The notes under the pieces were generated by a model. The model did no database searches. It worked only from the letters and a program-made list of their open reading frames with translations, and was not told the DNA's origin. Below are positions 15,844 to 25,041 of a DNA stretch of 64,000 nt, one piece after another. The translations under genes were made by a program, and so were the position numbers. Position 1 is the stretch's first letter; every line of letters starts with the position of its first letter. Source of the DNA: Nitrososphaerota archaeon (GTDB lineage: Archaea; Thermoproteota; Nitrososphaeria; Nitrososphaerales; Nitrosopumilaceae); contig JAGWGU010000001.1 in NCBI GenBank assembly GCA_028867275.1, positions 119,767 through 183,766 on the forward strand, read 5' to 3'.

Positions 15844-17295
15844 ATGAATCTGGGAATATCGGCTGTCGAATTTGTGTCCCAGGCAAAAGAGGGAGTCATA
15901 TCTGTAGAAGAGTTTGTTGCAAAAACCTTGGACAGGATAAAAAAAGTAGATGAAAAAATCCATGCCTTCATTACTGTGGATGCACAAAACGCACTTGACA
16001 AGGCAAGGACCATTGACAAAAAAATAAAATCTAAAGAAAAAATCGGCTCTTGTTTTGGAATGCCACTATCTATCAAAGATAACATTTGTACTGAAGGGAT
16101 AAAAACAACATGTGCCTCAAAGATGCTTGAGAATTTTGTTGCTCCATATGATGCAACTGTTATCTCTCGACTAAAGTTAGAAGATGCCATAATAATTGGC
16201 AAGGCAAACCTTGATGAATTTGCCATGGGTTCTACCACGGAATTTAGTTATTTTGGTCCGACTCGAAATCCTTGGAATCTAGAATATGTTCCAGGTGGAT
16301 CGTCTGGTGGAAGTGGGGCATCAGTGGCTGCATATGAATGCCTTGCATCATTGGGTTCAGACACGGGAGGCTCGGTTAGAAGCCCTGCAAGTTTTTGCTC
16401 TGTTGTTGGATTAAAACCGACTTATGGCTTGATAAGCAGATACGGCCTTGTCTCTTATGCAAATAGCATCGAGCAGGTAGGTCCAATAGCAAAAACAGTT
16501 GAAGATGTGGCATTTTTATTAAATATCATATCAGGCCATGATCCACATGACAACACTACTGCAAACAATGGGTATGTTGATTATGTCCAGGACTTGAAGC
16601 ATGGAATCTCTGGAAAAAAAATTGGAATAATTTCACAGATGATTGGTGAGGGAGTAGACAAGGAGGTAGCATCTGCGACAAATACTGCAATATCGAAACT
16701 GCAGAATTTGGGGGCAGAATGTATTCCAATATCTCTTGATGCTATAGAACATTCTGTGGCAGCATACTATACGATAGCCTCTGCGGAGGCAAGCAGCAAT
16801 CTTGCAAGGTATGACAATCTGAGATACGGGTTTGATTTTGGTATAGAAGGATACGAGTTCAAGGCGTTTGTCTCAAAGGCACGAAGTAACTTTGGACCTG
16901 AGGTGACAAGAAGGATGCTCCTTGGGGCATTCGTCTTGTCTGCGGGATACTATGGCAAGTATTATCTCAAGGCCCAAAAAGTTAGAGCGATGATAAAGGC
17001 TCAGCTTGATGAGGCGTTTAAGAAGGTAGACTATTTGATATCTCCAACAATGCCTATTTTGCCATTCAAGGTTGGAGAAAAAATCGATGATCCTCTCAAA
17101 CTCTATCTCACCGATATCAATACAATTACAGCAAACTTGTCTGGAATTCCTGCCATTTCAGTTCCGTTTTCAATGTCAAGTTCTGGCTTGCCAATTGGCA
17201 TCCAACTGTTTGCAAACTCGTTTAAGGAAAAAGAACTACTTCAAGCAGCTCATGTATTACAAGAAACTTCCAATCTTCCGGAGATATCCTTATGA
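15844..17295 (+). CDS. gatA: Asp/Glu-tRNA amidotransferase subunit A (483 aa)
   Basis: Amidase subunit of GatCAB that releases ammonia from glutamine. The amidase signature is intact: catalytic Lys in SIKDNICTEG, then GGSSGGSGASVAAY followed by LGSDTGGSVRSPASF, giving the Ser-cisSer-Lys triad. The length is standard. The start ATG abuts the gatC stop, and its last 4 bases overlap the gatB start (ATGA). Functional partners are gatC, gatB and the upstream aspS. Confidence 0.96.
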   Translation: MNLGISAVEFVSQAKEGVISVEEFVAKTLDRIKKVDEKIHAFITVDAQNALDKARTIDKKIKSKEKIGSCFGMPLSIKDNICTEGIKTTCASKMLENFVAPYDATVISRLKLEDAIIIGKANLDEFAMGSTTEFSYFGPTRNPWNLEYVPGGSSGGSGASVAAYECLASLGSDTGGSVRSPASFCSVVGLKPTYGLISRYGLVSYANSIEQVGPIAKTVEDVAFLLNIISGHDPHDNTTANNGYVDYVQDLKHGISGKKIGIISQMIGEGVDKEVASATNTAISKLQNLGAECIPISLDAIEHSVAAYYTIASAEASSNLARYDNLRYGFDFGIEGYEFKAFVSKARSNFGPEVTRRMLLGAFVLSAGYYGKYYLKAQKVRAMIKAQLDEAFKKVDYLISPTMPILPFKVGEKIDDPLKLYLTDINTITANLSGIPAISVPFSMSSSGLPIGIQLFANSFKEKELLQAAHVLQETSNLPEISL

Positions 17296-18698
17296 CAAAA
17301 ATAGGATTAGAGATTCACTGCCAGCTTACAAAACTTGCTAGCAAGTTATTTTGTTCATGCAAGGCAGAATATAGAAACCTTGAACCGAACTCTAACATCT
17401 GTCCTGTTTGTGCTGGTCTCCCTGGATCACTTCCATTGCTAAATAAAAAAGCGGTAGAAAAAGCTACAATGATATCACTCGCACTAGGTTGCACAATTCC
17501 AGAAAAAATTGGATTTTTCAGGAAAAATTACTTTTATCCGGACTTGCCAAAAAACTTTCAAATTACACAGTATAATGCATATGGCCCTACAAGCATTGGC
17601 TCTGATGGAAAAATTGAGATTGAAGGAAAAACTATTCGAATCAGGAGAATACAGCTAGAAGAAGACCCTGGCAGACTAGTCTATGAGGGCACTTCTGAGA
17701 AGACGATGATTACGTTAATTGATTACAATAGAGCTGGTACGCCACTTGTTGAGATTGTGACAGAGCCAGATTTTGAGACTCCAAAGCAGGTCCGTGTATT
17801 CTTGAATGTACTTGCAGATCTGGTTGAAAATATAGGCGTGTCTGATCCATATCTTGAGGGTGCGATGAGGGTGGATGGTAACATATCTGAAGGTGATGGA
17901 AATAGAGTTGAGATCAAAAATGTAGGCTCTTTTAGAGATATTGAAAAAGCACTACATTTTGAAATTACAAGACAACAAAGCCTGGTTGAAAGAGGAATCA
18001 CAGTACAGGCAGAAACAAGGCACTGGGATGAGGCAAGAAGAATAACAGTTTCCGCAAGATCCAAAGAAGAGGAACAAGACTATCGATATTTACCAGAGGC
18101 AGACATACCCATTGTTTTGATTGAGCATCATTCAATTGAACAAATCAAAATGCAGATGCCTGAAAGTATTGTTGCAAGAAGGGAAAGATATGTCAAAAAA
18201 TATGGTTTGCCTCCCCAAGTATCTGATGTCTTGTCATCTGATAAATTCTATTCTGATCTGTTTGATAAAGCACACAATGAGAAAAATGCCAAAGAAGTAT
18301 CCAATATAATTACAACTGATCTAATGGGCTTTGCAGATACTAGGGAAAAGAAACTCGAACTAAAAATTACGCCAAAACACATCACTGACCTTGCTGATTC
18401 CATTATGACAAATAAATTAACAAGAAATTCTGGAAAAACTGCATTACAAGAAATGGTAAAAACTGGAAAATCACTTGCTGATGTAATATCAAGTCTTGAC
18501 TTGGGGCATGTCAGTGATGTGGGTTCAATTGAAAAGATAATTGACGAAGTGTTCAAGGAAGAAGAAAAAGCGGTATCGGAGGCAAAGCAAAATCCTGATA
18601 CTATCAACTATCTAGTTGGTAAAGTCATGAAAAAGACAAAAGGTAAGGCTGACCCCACAACTACGCTTGGCATTTTACGAAAAAAACTCTCTGCGTAA
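17292..18698 (+). CDS. gatB: Asp/Glu-tRNA amidotransferase subunit B (468 aa)
   Basis: Kinase/tRNA-binding subunit of GatCAB that phosphorylates the misacylated Asp or Glu and accepts ammonia from GatA. The N-terminus GLEIHCQL and the Cys-rich CSCKAEYRNLEPNSNICPVCAGLPGS are typical, with four zinc-type cysteines. The C-terminal part is the helical GatB/Yqey tail (YLVGKVMKKTKGKADP). GatB rather than GatE fits because GatC and GatA are adjacent. It is the last gene of the aspS-gatCAB run. Confidence 0.96.
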   Translation: MTKIGLEIHCQLTKLASKLFCSCKAEYRNLEPNSNICPVCAGLPGSLPLLNKKAVEKATMISLALGCTIPEKIGFFRKNYFYPDLPKNFQITQYNAYGPTSIGSDGKIEIEGKTIRIRRIQLEEDPGRLVYEGTSEKTMITLIDYNRAGTPLVEIVTEPDFETPKQVRVFLNVLADLVENIGVSDPYLEGAMRVDGNISEGDGNRVEIKNVGSFRDIEKALHFEITRQQSLVERGITVQAETRHWDEARRITVSARSKEEEQDYRYLPEADIPIVLIEHHSIEQIKMQMPESIVARRERYVKKYGLPPQVSDVLSSDKFYSDLFDKAHNEKNAKEVSNIITTDLMGFADTREKKLELKITPKHITDLADSIMTNKLTRNSGKTALQEMVKTGKSLADVISSLDLGHVSDVGSIEKIIDEVFKEEEKAVSEAKQNPDTINYLVGKVMKKTKGKADPTTTLGILRKKLSA

Positions 18699-18767
18699 AA
18701 ATATAAGATTTTTAGATTGTATTGTTCTGGATAGAAAACAATATTTTTGATTATGTGAGAATCTGAC

Positions 18768-20018
18768 CTACATTTTACCAAACTCGTCTTCATCAGAGTA
18801 CGCCCGTTCTGCATGTTCTTCTATGTCAAGGCCTGCCTCTTCTACTTTGGCCGATACTCTGACTCCGATTAATTTGTCTATTACTTTCATGATTGCAAAT
18901 GTTCCAAAGAATCCCATTACTCCTGCTACTCCAACGCCTATAGCCTGGATGAGTAATTGTTGTGGATGTCCGAATAAGAGTCCGTTTGGACCACTTGGAT
19001 TCACCAGTGTACTTGCAAATATTCCAATTCCTAATGAACCTATTATTCCAGCTACTCCGTGAACTGAGCTCACATCTAATGCATCATCTATCTTGAGATG
19101 TTCTTTGAAGAACAAGACTGCAAGATATGATCCTATTCCAATTGCCATTCCTAATACGAAAGCATGTTCTACACTTATGTATCCAGAAGCCGGTGTGATT
19201 CCCGCAAGCCCAGCAATTGCTCCGTTGATTGCTGCAATTACACTTGGCTTACCTGTTCGCATCCATGAAAGTCCCACCCAAATTAATGCAGAAATTGATG
19301 ATGCGATGTGAGTATTGATAATTGTGTTGCCTGCTAAACTTCCTGATGCAAGTGCACTACCTGCATTGAATCCAAACCATCCTAGCCAGAGTAGTGATGA
19401 ACCTAAAACTGCGATTGGAATGCTATGTGGAATCATGATGGATGGACCATAGTTGAGTCTTCTTCCGAGGACTAGGGCAGCTGCGAGTGCGCCCATGCCT
19501 GCACTGGTGTGAATGACAATGCCTCCTGCAAAATCTACTACGCCCATTTGTCCAAGCCATCCTCCGCCCCATATCCAATGAACTAGTGGGTAATAGATCA
19601 GTCCGCTCCATGCTACGATGAAAATAACATATGCACTAAACTTCATTCTCTCTGCAATTGCACCCGTCAATAGCAGAGGAGTAATCACTGCAAACATCAT
19701 CTGGAATTTTGCAAATAAGACTCCTGGAATTGTAGGAGCATAATGTAGACCTGAATCATATGGTACATTTCGGAGGAATGTCCAATCCATGTTTCCAGTA
19801 AGACCCATTCCAGTATCAGGTCCAAATGATAGACTAAATCCAAATGTAAACCACATGACGCTGAGAATTGCTAATCCGAAGAAGATCTGCATGAAAATTG
19901 AGACGGTATTCTTTCTTCGTAATAATCCTGCCTCAAATAATCCCAAAGCTGGGATCATTAATAATACAAGACTGGAAGCTATGAGCATCCATGCTGTGTC
20001 TCCTGTGTCAATTGGCAA
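18768..20018 (-). CDS. amt: Ammonium transporter Amt (416 aa)
   Basis: Eleven-helix trimeric ammonium channel of the Amt/Mep/Rh family. Motifs: DFAGGIVIHTSAGMGALAAAL with the first pore histidine, and DVSSVHGVAGIIGSLGIGI with the second. The C-terminal tail (DIEEHAERAYSDE) is the usual PII-interacting region. There is no extra N-terminal signal peptide. The ATG at 20018 has a minus-strand TATA-like TTTATACT centred about 29 nt upstream. It is divergent from two PII genes, the classic amt-glnK pairing. Ammonium uptake is relevant both to assimilation and, in ammonia oxidizers, to sensing of the energy substrate. Confidence 0.97.
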   Translation of the reverse strand: MPIDTGDTAWMLIASSLVLLMIPALGLFEAGLLRRKNTVSIFMQIFFGLAILSVMWFTFGFSLSFGPDTGMGLTGNMDWTFLRNVPYDSGLHYAPTIPGVLFAKFQMMFAVITPLLLTGAIAERMKFSAYVIFIVAWSGLIYYPLVHWIWGGGWLGQMGVVDFAGGIVIHTSAGMGALAAALVLGRRLNYGPSIMIPHSIPIAVLGSSLLWLGWFGFNAGSALASGSLAGNTIINTHIASSISALIWVGLSWMRTGKPSVIAAINGAIAGLAGITPASGYISVEHAFVLGMAIGIGSYLAVLFFKEHLKIDDALDVSSVHGVAGIIGSLGIGIFASTLVNPSGPNGLLFGHPQQLLIQAIGVGVAGVMGFFGTFAIMKVIDKLIGVRVSAKVEEAGLDIEEHAERAYSDEDEFGKM

Positions 20019-20131
20019 GATTTCTTTCTTAGAAAAGATGAAGTATAAAAAAATTTGTTTTTTGATGGGTTATCGTGGATCAGAAATACTTCCATAAGAT
20101 TTTTTAATATGGGATTTCATTTCCTTGCATC

Positions 20132-20461
20132 TTGCTAAAGATTGAAGTAATACTCCCAGAAAATGAAATAAAATCAATTAGTGACGCACTAAAAAAACTG
20201 TCAGTTGGTGGAATCACTGCATACAAAGGATGGGGCAGAGGAAAGTCAATTGCCAGAGAAATACATGCATCAAAGGGAACCGAGGTCTTTACTCCTGAAT
20301 TTGGTGAAAGATTCATCTTGGAAGTAGTAGTGGCAGATGAAAAGAAAAATGAGATAATTGCAGCCATTAGAACATCTTCCAAATTTGGAAAAATATTTGT
20401 CACCACAATATCTGAAGCATATGACATTCAAACTCCTAAAAAAGACGAACAGGTAATCTAA
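20132..20461 (+). CDS. glnK: PII nitrogen regulatory protein, copy 1 (109 aa)
   Basis: Trimeric PII signal protein that binds ATP/ADP and 2-oxoglutarate and plugs Amt or regulates enzymes. The start is TTG, supported by a TATA-like TTTTTTAATAT at 20100-20110. The family core is clear: KIEVILPENEIKSISDALKKL, and the B-loop and C-loop regions in the second half. The T-loop region reads GWGRGKSIAREIHASKGTEVF and lacks the uridylylatable Tyr51 of enteric PII, so control is probably allosteric only. Near its start it shares a 38-nt identical block with the next PII gene. Confidence 0.93.
   Translation: MLKIEVILPENEIKSISDALKKLSVGGITAYKGWGRGKSIAREIHASKGTEVFTPEFGERFILEVVVADEKKNEIIAAIRTSSKFGKIFVTTISEAYDIQTPKKDEQVI
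20180..20217 (+). repeat. 38-nt direct repeat, copy 1 (inside first PII gene)
   Basis: A block beginning AGTGACGCACTAAAAAAACT and ending TGGTGGAATCAC is identical to 20558-20595. Flanking bases diverge at once on both sides although the two genes are clearly paralogous over their whole length. It encodes SDALKKLSVGGIT. This looks like local gene conversion between tandem paralogues or strong constraint. Confidence 0.85.
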
Positions 20462-20509
20462 GTCTCTTTTTAGCAAATATTATTTAGTACAAATTCTGTC
20501 ATGATTTAC

Positions 20510-20839
20510 ATGATTCGAATAGATGCTATTGTTCCACAAAACGATGTCCGGGCCATCAGTGACGCACTAAAAAAACTGTCAGTTGGTGGAATCACAATCA
20601 TGAAAGTCAGAGGAAGAGGTAAAACAGCTGGGCCTGCACTTCATGCAGCAAAAGGCACAGAGACATTCATTCCTGAATTTGCAGACAAGTATATTGTAAC
20701 TGTGATTGTGGAAGAGAAAGATGAGAATGAGGTAGTAAGCATCATTCGCGGCAATACTAAAATAGGAAAAATTTTCATGTACAAACTTTCCCGCGCAGTC
20801 GATATTGCTACTGGCGCAGAAAACGAAAAGGCAATTTAG
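20510..20839 (+). CDS. glnK: PII nitrogen regulatory protein, copy 2 (109 aa)
   Basis: Second PII paralogue, 48 bp after the first. The family core MIRIDAIVPQNDVRAISDAL is seen, with T-loop region VRGRGKTAGPALHAAKGTETF and again no Tyr51. An earlier in-frame ATG at 20501 adds three residues. A TATA-like AAATATTATTTA (20475-20486) is about 29 nt from 20510, and the family N-terminus fits 20510. Its own promoter suggests that the two PII genes can be regulated separately. T-loop differences from copy 1 suggest different partners. Confidence 0.92.
   Translation: MIRIDAIVPQNDVRAISDALKKLSVGGITIMKVRGRGKTAGPALHAAKGTETFIPEFADKYIVTVIVEEKDENEVVSIIRGNTKIGKIFMYKLSRAVDIATGAENEKAI
20558..20595 (+). repeat. 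38-nt direct repeat, copy 2 (inside second PII gene)
   Basis: Identical to 20180-20217; see that entry for its meaning. The preceding base (C against T) and following bases (AAT against TGC) differ, which marks the edges of the identical block. Confidence 0.85.
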
Positions 20840-20990
20840 GTTTTCTGTCAGGCAATTTTTCCATGTCTTGTTGTGGCATCAATTTGTACTGATCTTGTTG
20901 TACTGATAGTCTATAATTGTGAAAAACATGCTCTGAAAATCATTCTTGATAATGTGGGCTAGTTTAATAATGTTGAAAATATATTGTATC

Positions 20991-21200
20991 ATGATGGCAG
21001 ATAATTTCATAGTTCATGATTTGTATATGAAACATGAAAAAAAACTTGTTCAATCAGATGTCAAACCACTTACTTGTCATGTGTGTAAAAAAGAACTAAA
21101 TGGAATTTCAATTACTGCAAAAATGTTGAATGGGAATATGGTGTTTTTATGTGCACATCACTATGCGTCTGAACCATATCGAATTGTTTTGGTGAATTAG
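20991..21200 (+). CDS. Small zinc-binding protein, paralogue of 1306-1521 (69 aa)
   Basis: Unknown function. The zinc site is CHVC, 21 residues, then CAHH; between them NGISITAK matches the GVSVTAK of the protein at 1306. After the ligands it continues YASEPYRIVLVN. The start at 20991 (ATGATG) follows a TATA-like TTTAATAAT at about 20962-20971, giving a leaderless start; the frame is open further upstream to 20946. Its stop codon is immediately followed by the next ATG, so it forms a run with the 89-aa gene and the Usp gene. Confidence 0.65.
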   Translation: MMADNFIVHDLYMKHEKKLVQSDVKPLTCHVCKKELNGISITAKMLNGNMVFLCAHHYASEPYRIVLVN

Positions 21201-21470
21201 ATGGTAATCTCGTCTGACATAAAAACTGCAATTGAAATGAACATGGAACTAATGATAAACCAGACTAAGGCATACTTGCCATTTCTGAAAGTAGCATTTC
21301 CAGGGACACGAGATCTCTCTGAACTGACTTTTAACATGATGGTGGGAAACGCATTAACTGTATTTATCTCTCAATTTGCTATGCGGATGCAAAGTCCATC
21401 TGAAAGTGATTTTGCTGAATTTGGCAAAATTGTTGAACCATATAGAAATAAGGTAAAGGCGATGTTCTAG
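21201..21470 (+). CDS. Unknown helical protein (89 aa)
   Basis: Not recognised. It is helical, Met-rich and without cysteines, with stretches KTAIEMNMELMINQTKAYLPF and TFNMMVGNALTVFISQFAMRM. The start ATG directly follows the stop of the small zinc protein, and its stop directly precedes the TTG of the Usp gene, so the three genes are tightly linked and probably translated from one message. Context suggests a stress-related accessory role, which is inference. Confidence 0.6.
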   Translation: MVISSDIKTAIEMNMELMINQTKAYLPFLKVAFPGTRDLSELTFNMMVGNALTVFISQFAMRMQSPSESDFAEFGKIVEPYRNKVKAMF

Positions 21471-21914
21471 TTGATAAAAAACATCCTTGTTCCATATGAT
21501 GGTTCACCGCTTTCCAAAAAAGCGTTAGAGTTAGCAAAAGACATCTCTAGAAATTTTAATGCCGATCTAAAACTCTTCATGGTGATTCCAAATTATTATC
21601 CAATAAGTGACTCTGTTTTTTCTGGAGCCGCTGTCATGAATTATCAACGCGTTGTCAAATCTCTTACAGAACAAGGAGAAAAAGAGATTCAAAAGATTAC
21701 TGAAAAATGCAGGGAAGAAGGATCCAAGGCATCATATAAGATTGTACATGATGATATCTCAAATGCCATTCTAAAGGAGGCTAAAAGATCAAAAATTGAT
21801 TTAATTGTGATGGGAAGCAGAAGGTTGACTGGTATTGCATCTCTTCAGAGGCTTGGAAGTACTGCAAGACATGTCTCAGAGCATGCAAAGTGCCCTGTTA
21901 CTATAGTTCACTAG
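21471..21914 (+). CDS. Universal stress protein UspA family (147 aa)
   Basis: Cytosolic Usp-fold protein, ATP-binding type. The N-terminus KNILVPYDGSPLSKKALELAK is typical and the C-terminal ATP motif is MGSRRLTGIASLQRLGSTARHVSEHAKCPVTIV. The start is TTG, directly after the stop of the previous gene. It is one of five single-domain Usp genes in this window (also 31126, 33290, 50646 and 56908). The partner or signal is not known. Confidence 0.9.
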   Translation: MIKNILVPYDGSPLSKKALELAKDISRNFNADLKLFMVIPNYYPISDSVFSGAAVMNYQRVVKSLTEQGEKEIQKITEKCREEGSKASYKIVHDDISNAILKEAKRSKIDLIVMGSRRLTGIASLQRLGSTARHVSEHAKCPVTIVH

Positions 21915-21990
21915 ATTCTTACTAGTGATTGAATGTATAGATACTCTTACAAATAATGAATTAATAGATAACAGACAAGTGAAAATTTGA

Positions 21991-22098
21991 TTGAAACTAA
22001 GAAAATGTGACTGCAAATGTGGCTGTACTCGTAATATTTGGAATAAATATTATTCTCTATGCATATTTTGTACTTTGGCCAACCATAAAATAAACTGA
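21991..22098 (+). CDS. Cys-rich microprotein CxCxCxC...CxxC (35 aa)
   Basis: A short frame too small for routine calling. The protein starts MKLRKCDCKCGC, then about 11 residues, then CIFC and a His near the end, six cysteines in 35 residues. A TTG start at 21991 directly follows an in-frame stop and lies 26 nt after a TATA-like TTAATAGAT (21961-21969), matching a leaderless gene. The composition strongly suggests a zinc-binding microprotein. Similar Cys-dense frames occur at 31658-31765 and 57569-57742. Confidence 0.5.
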   Translation: MKLRKCDCKCGCTRNIWNKYYSLCIFCTLANHKIN

Positions 22099-22135
22099 AA
22101 AATTATTTCATTTTAATAAATAGGAATACCTATGA

Positions 22136-22525
22136 TCATTCTATTGGTATCTTTTTACCATTTGTAGGTTTTGGCATTGTGATTTTCAAAATACCATTCT
22201 TGAATTTTGCAGAAATCTGTTTTGTATTTATACCGCTTGGAAGTTTTATGGTCTTTTTGAAATAATCAAATTCTGTCACTATGCTTCCCCTCGAGACACA
22301 AAACGTCTTGGTTAGTTTTGCCTTTACGGTCAGGTGATCATCTGATGATGTTATCTCGATGTTTTTCCTGTCTACTAGCGGCAGATCGATCTCTAAGACC
22401 CAGCTGGAATGTCTTTCCTTGAGGTGTGAAAGAGGGACTAACTCTTTGTGTATGAAATCATCAAAAAGAGCATCTCCAAAAAAGGAGTTCATCTGTTTTT
22501 CTATAAACGACGCAAAATCATCCAA
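22136..22525 (-). CDS. Small heat shock protein Hsp20-like (129 aa)
   Basis: Alpha-crystallin-domain chaperone that holds unfolding proteins. The alpha-crystallin fold is visible from SSWVLEIDLPLVDRKNIEI to KISAKFKNGILKITMPKP, with the family motif GILKI. The N-terminal arm is short (FASFIEKQMNSFFGDALFDDF) and the C-terminus ends KKIPIE, a typical I-x-I-like tail. The start is TTG at 22525, 6 bp after the PAC2 gene stop, so the two are cotranscribed. A second Hsp20 is at 33849. Confidence 0.85.
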   Translation of the reverse strand: MDDFASFIEKQMNSFFGDALFDDFIHKELVPLSHLKERHSSWVLEIDLPLVDRKNIEITSSDDHLTVKAKLTKTFCVSRGSIVTEFDYFKKTIKLPSGINTKQISAKFKNGILKITMPKPTNGKKIPIE

Positions 22526-22531
22526 TGGGCA

Positions 22532-23278
22532 TCACTTGTATATTTGCGGGGGGGCAGTTGATGATTCTTTTTGTGTTTGTAGCACGTTTAATGTATCTTC
22601 CATGAGTTGTCTATTCTGTAATCGTAAATAATCCATCTGCTTTTTAAATTCGGTTAGATCGATCTTTTGCTTGGTGATCTGTGATATTATCTTGATAGTT
22701 TGCATTGCAGCATCAGGATCAGGGAAAAAGTAGTTACATTCAGTATTAAAGGCAATGGCTGGTATGGGCGAATTTTTTAATTGTGTGAGAATTGTGGCAT
22801 CAGGTCCACTTATTACTCCTGAAAGGAACTTGGGAATCTCATTATCGTAGAGCATTTTTTCAAGTTTTTCATGTGTCACAAGTCCGTATGTTTTTAGATT
22901 TGATACATTTCGTTCAGGAACATGGATGCCTGATATGAATACAACTAGATCGACATTATTCTTTTTTGAGAAATCTATTACAGATTCTGTAAAGTCTATT
23001 GCATTATCATAATCGATTGGAATGTCAGACAAGATTGCAAATAACCTGTCTTTTTTATAGATTCTAACAGGTCCGACAATTTGACCATTGTCTACGAATA
23101 CAATTGTTGCTGGGCTGCTTTCTATCTCTCCAACCAAATCCATCTTTAATGTATGAACAATGTATGCCATGGACATAGTTCCTATCAAACCTGGTCCTGG
23201 AATGCCGAGAAGTAATATGGATGGATTTTCTGACATTTCTGATTTTTTTATTTTGGATTTTTGCATAATCTTGAACAC
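22532..23278 (-). CDS. PAC2 family protein (proteasome assembly chaperone-like), 248 aa
   Basis: PAC2/ATP-grasp-like family, related to eukaryotic proteasome assembly chaperone 2; archaeal members are linked to 20S assembly mainly by homology. Recognised from the N-terminal LLGIPGPGLIGTMSMAYIVHTL, the middle LVVFISGIHVPERN and GVISGPDATILTQL, and a C-terminal coiled tail rich in K, Q and L. The start is uncertain: GTG at 23278 is about 24 nt from a minus-strand TATA-like TTTTTATAAG (23297-23306), while ATG at 23266 gives four fewer residues. It is cotranscribed with the small heat-shock gene and divergent from the thermosome gene. Confidence 0.85.
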   Translation of the reverse strand: MFKIMQKSKIKKSEMSENPSILLLGIPGPGLIGTMSMAYIVHTLKMDLVGEIESSPATIVFVDNGQIVGPVRIYKKDRLFAILSDIPIDYDNAIDFTESVIDFSKKNNVDLVVFISGIHVPERNVSNLKTYGLVTHEKLEKMLYDNEIPKFLSGVISGPDATILTQLKNSPIPAIAFNTECNYFFPDPDAAMQTIKIISQITKQKIDLTEFKKQMDYLRLQNRQLMEDTLNVLQTQKESSTAPPQIYK

Positions 23279-23390
23279 TATTCTAGTAATTTTGTCTTAT
23301 AAAAAGAATCAGCACCAATTTATCATTGTTGATTATCATTGTTGAAAATCTTCACATGTTATAAAATTGAATATGAAATATCGTTATGAT

Positions 23391-25025
23391 ATGGCATCTG
23401 TACAAACAACATCCGAAGGTATTCCTGTCATAGTACTAAAAGAAGGCTCTAAACAATCAAGAGGTAGGGATGCGCAAAGAAGTAACATCGCAGCTGCAAA
23501 GCTAATTGCAGAGATTGTAAGCACAAGTCTTGGTCCGAGGGGAATGGACAAAATGTTGGTAGATTCTGTTGGAGATATTACTATTACAAATGATGGGGCG
23601 ACTATACTAAAGGAAATTGATGTTCAACATCCTGCAGCAAAAATGATGGTTGAGGTTGCAAAAGCTACCGATAGTGAAGTAGGAGATGGGACAACATCGG
23701 CTGTGGTTTTGGCAGGTGCATTGCTTGAAAAAGCCGAAAGCCTCATCGATAATGATATTCACCCAGTCATAATTGCAGACGGTTACAAAAAGGCTGCAAT
23801 GAGGGCTATCGCATTGCTTGGTGAAATCTCGCAAAAAGTCGAACCAAAAAACAGGGAAATTCTTGAAAAAATCGCAATAACTACCATGCAAACTAAATTG
23901 ATATCAGTAGAAGCTGCTGATCTTGCAAAACTTGTAGTTGATGCTGCATTGTCTGTTGTGACTCAAAAAGCTGAAGGATACAATGTTGATTTGAATAATA
24001 TTAAAGTTGAAAAAAAGGCAGGAGGTTCGGTTTTAGATAGTACGCTGATATCTGGAATAGTTTTAGACAAGGAAGTAGTTCACAGTGGAATGCCAAAAAA
24101 AATTGAGAATGCAAAAATTGCTTTGATCTCATCTCCGCTTGAGATAGAAAAGACAGAGTTTGAGGCCAAGATAAACATCTCAAGTCCTGATCAAATCAAG
24201 TCGTTTATGGAGGAAGAAGATAGTATTTTAAGAGGAATGGTTGAAAAGATAAAATCTTCTAAAGCAAATGTGCTTCTCTGTCAGAAAGGCATTGATGATA
24301 TTGCACAACACCATTTGTCAAAGGCTGGCATACTTGCGGTACGAAGAATAAAAGAAAGTGACATGTCTAAACTTGCAAAAGCAACTGGAGGTAGAATTGT
24401 TGGAAGTGTCAATGATCTAACTGAAAAAGATTTGGGAGAATCTGCAACAGTTGAAGAAAGAACAATTGAAAATGATAACTGGGTGTTTATTGAAGGATGC
24501 AGGAATCCTAAAGCTGTTACTTTATTGATACGCGGTGGCTCACAAAGAGTAATTGATGAAGTAGATAGATCACTTCATGATGCATTAATGGTTGTAAAAG
24601 ATGTCATAGAAAAACCTATGATTGTATATGGCGGGGGTTCACCTGAAGCATATGTTTCATACAAGCTTAGGCTATGGGCTCAGACTTTATCTGGCAGAGA
24701 GCAACTAGCTGTTGAAAAATTTGCGGAAGCACTAGAGTCTATACCTTTGGCTCTTGCAAGAAATGCGGGAATGAATCCTATAGATGCCATTACACAATTA
24801 CGATCAAGACAAAATGCAGGAGAGAAATGGGCAGGAATTGATACGATTAATGGACAAGTTGGCAATATTGAAAAGTCACAGGTTATAGAGCCCACTAAGG
24901 TAAAAGAACAAGTCATAAAATCTGCAACTGAGACTGCCAATATGATTTTAAGAATAGACAATGTAGTTGCATCATCAAGAAGTAGCCCACCCAGTCCACG
25001 TCCTGGACAAGAAATGGGAATGTAA
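23391..25025 (+). CDS. thsA: Thermosome subunit, group II chaperonin (544 aa)
   Basis: ATP-driven protein-folding chaperonin forming double rings. Signatures: [28 protein letters not shown] and the ATP motif [19 protein letters not shown]. The C-terminus ends GQEMGM, the usual Gly/Met-rich tail. An ATG at 23367 extends the frame by eight residues, but a TATA-like GTTATAAAATTG at 23358-23367 puts the transcript start near 23391, whose [13 protein letters not shown] matches the family N-terminus. It is the only chaperonin gene in the window; other subunits may be elsewhere. Confidence 0.96.
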   Translation: MASVQTTSEGIPVIVLKEGSKQSRGRDAQRSNIAAAKLIAEIVSTSLGPRGMDKMLVDSVGDITITNDGATILKEIDVQHPAAKMMVEVAKATDSEVGDGTTSAVVLAGALLEKAESLIDNDIHPVIIADGYKKAAMRAIALLGEISQKVEPKNREILEKIAITTMQTKLISVEAADLAKLVVDAALSVVTQKAEGYNVDLNNIKVEKKAGGSVLDSTLISGIVLDKEVVHSGMPKKIENAKIALISSPLEIEKTEFEAKINISSPDQIKSFMEEEDSILRGMVEKIKSSKANVLLCQKGIDDIAQHHLSKAGILAVRRIKESDMSKLAKATGGRIVGSVNDLTEKDLGESATVEERTIENDNWVFIEGCRNPKAVTLLIRGGSQRVIDEVDRSLHDALMVVKDVIEKPMIVYGGGSPEAYVSYKLRLWAQTLSGREQLAVEKFAEALESIPLALARNAGMNPIDAITQLRSRQNAGEKWAGIDTINGQVGNIEKSQVIEPTKVKEQVIKSATETANMILRIDNVVASSRSSPPSPRPGQEMGM

Positions 25026-25041
25026 CAATCAAAATAATTCT

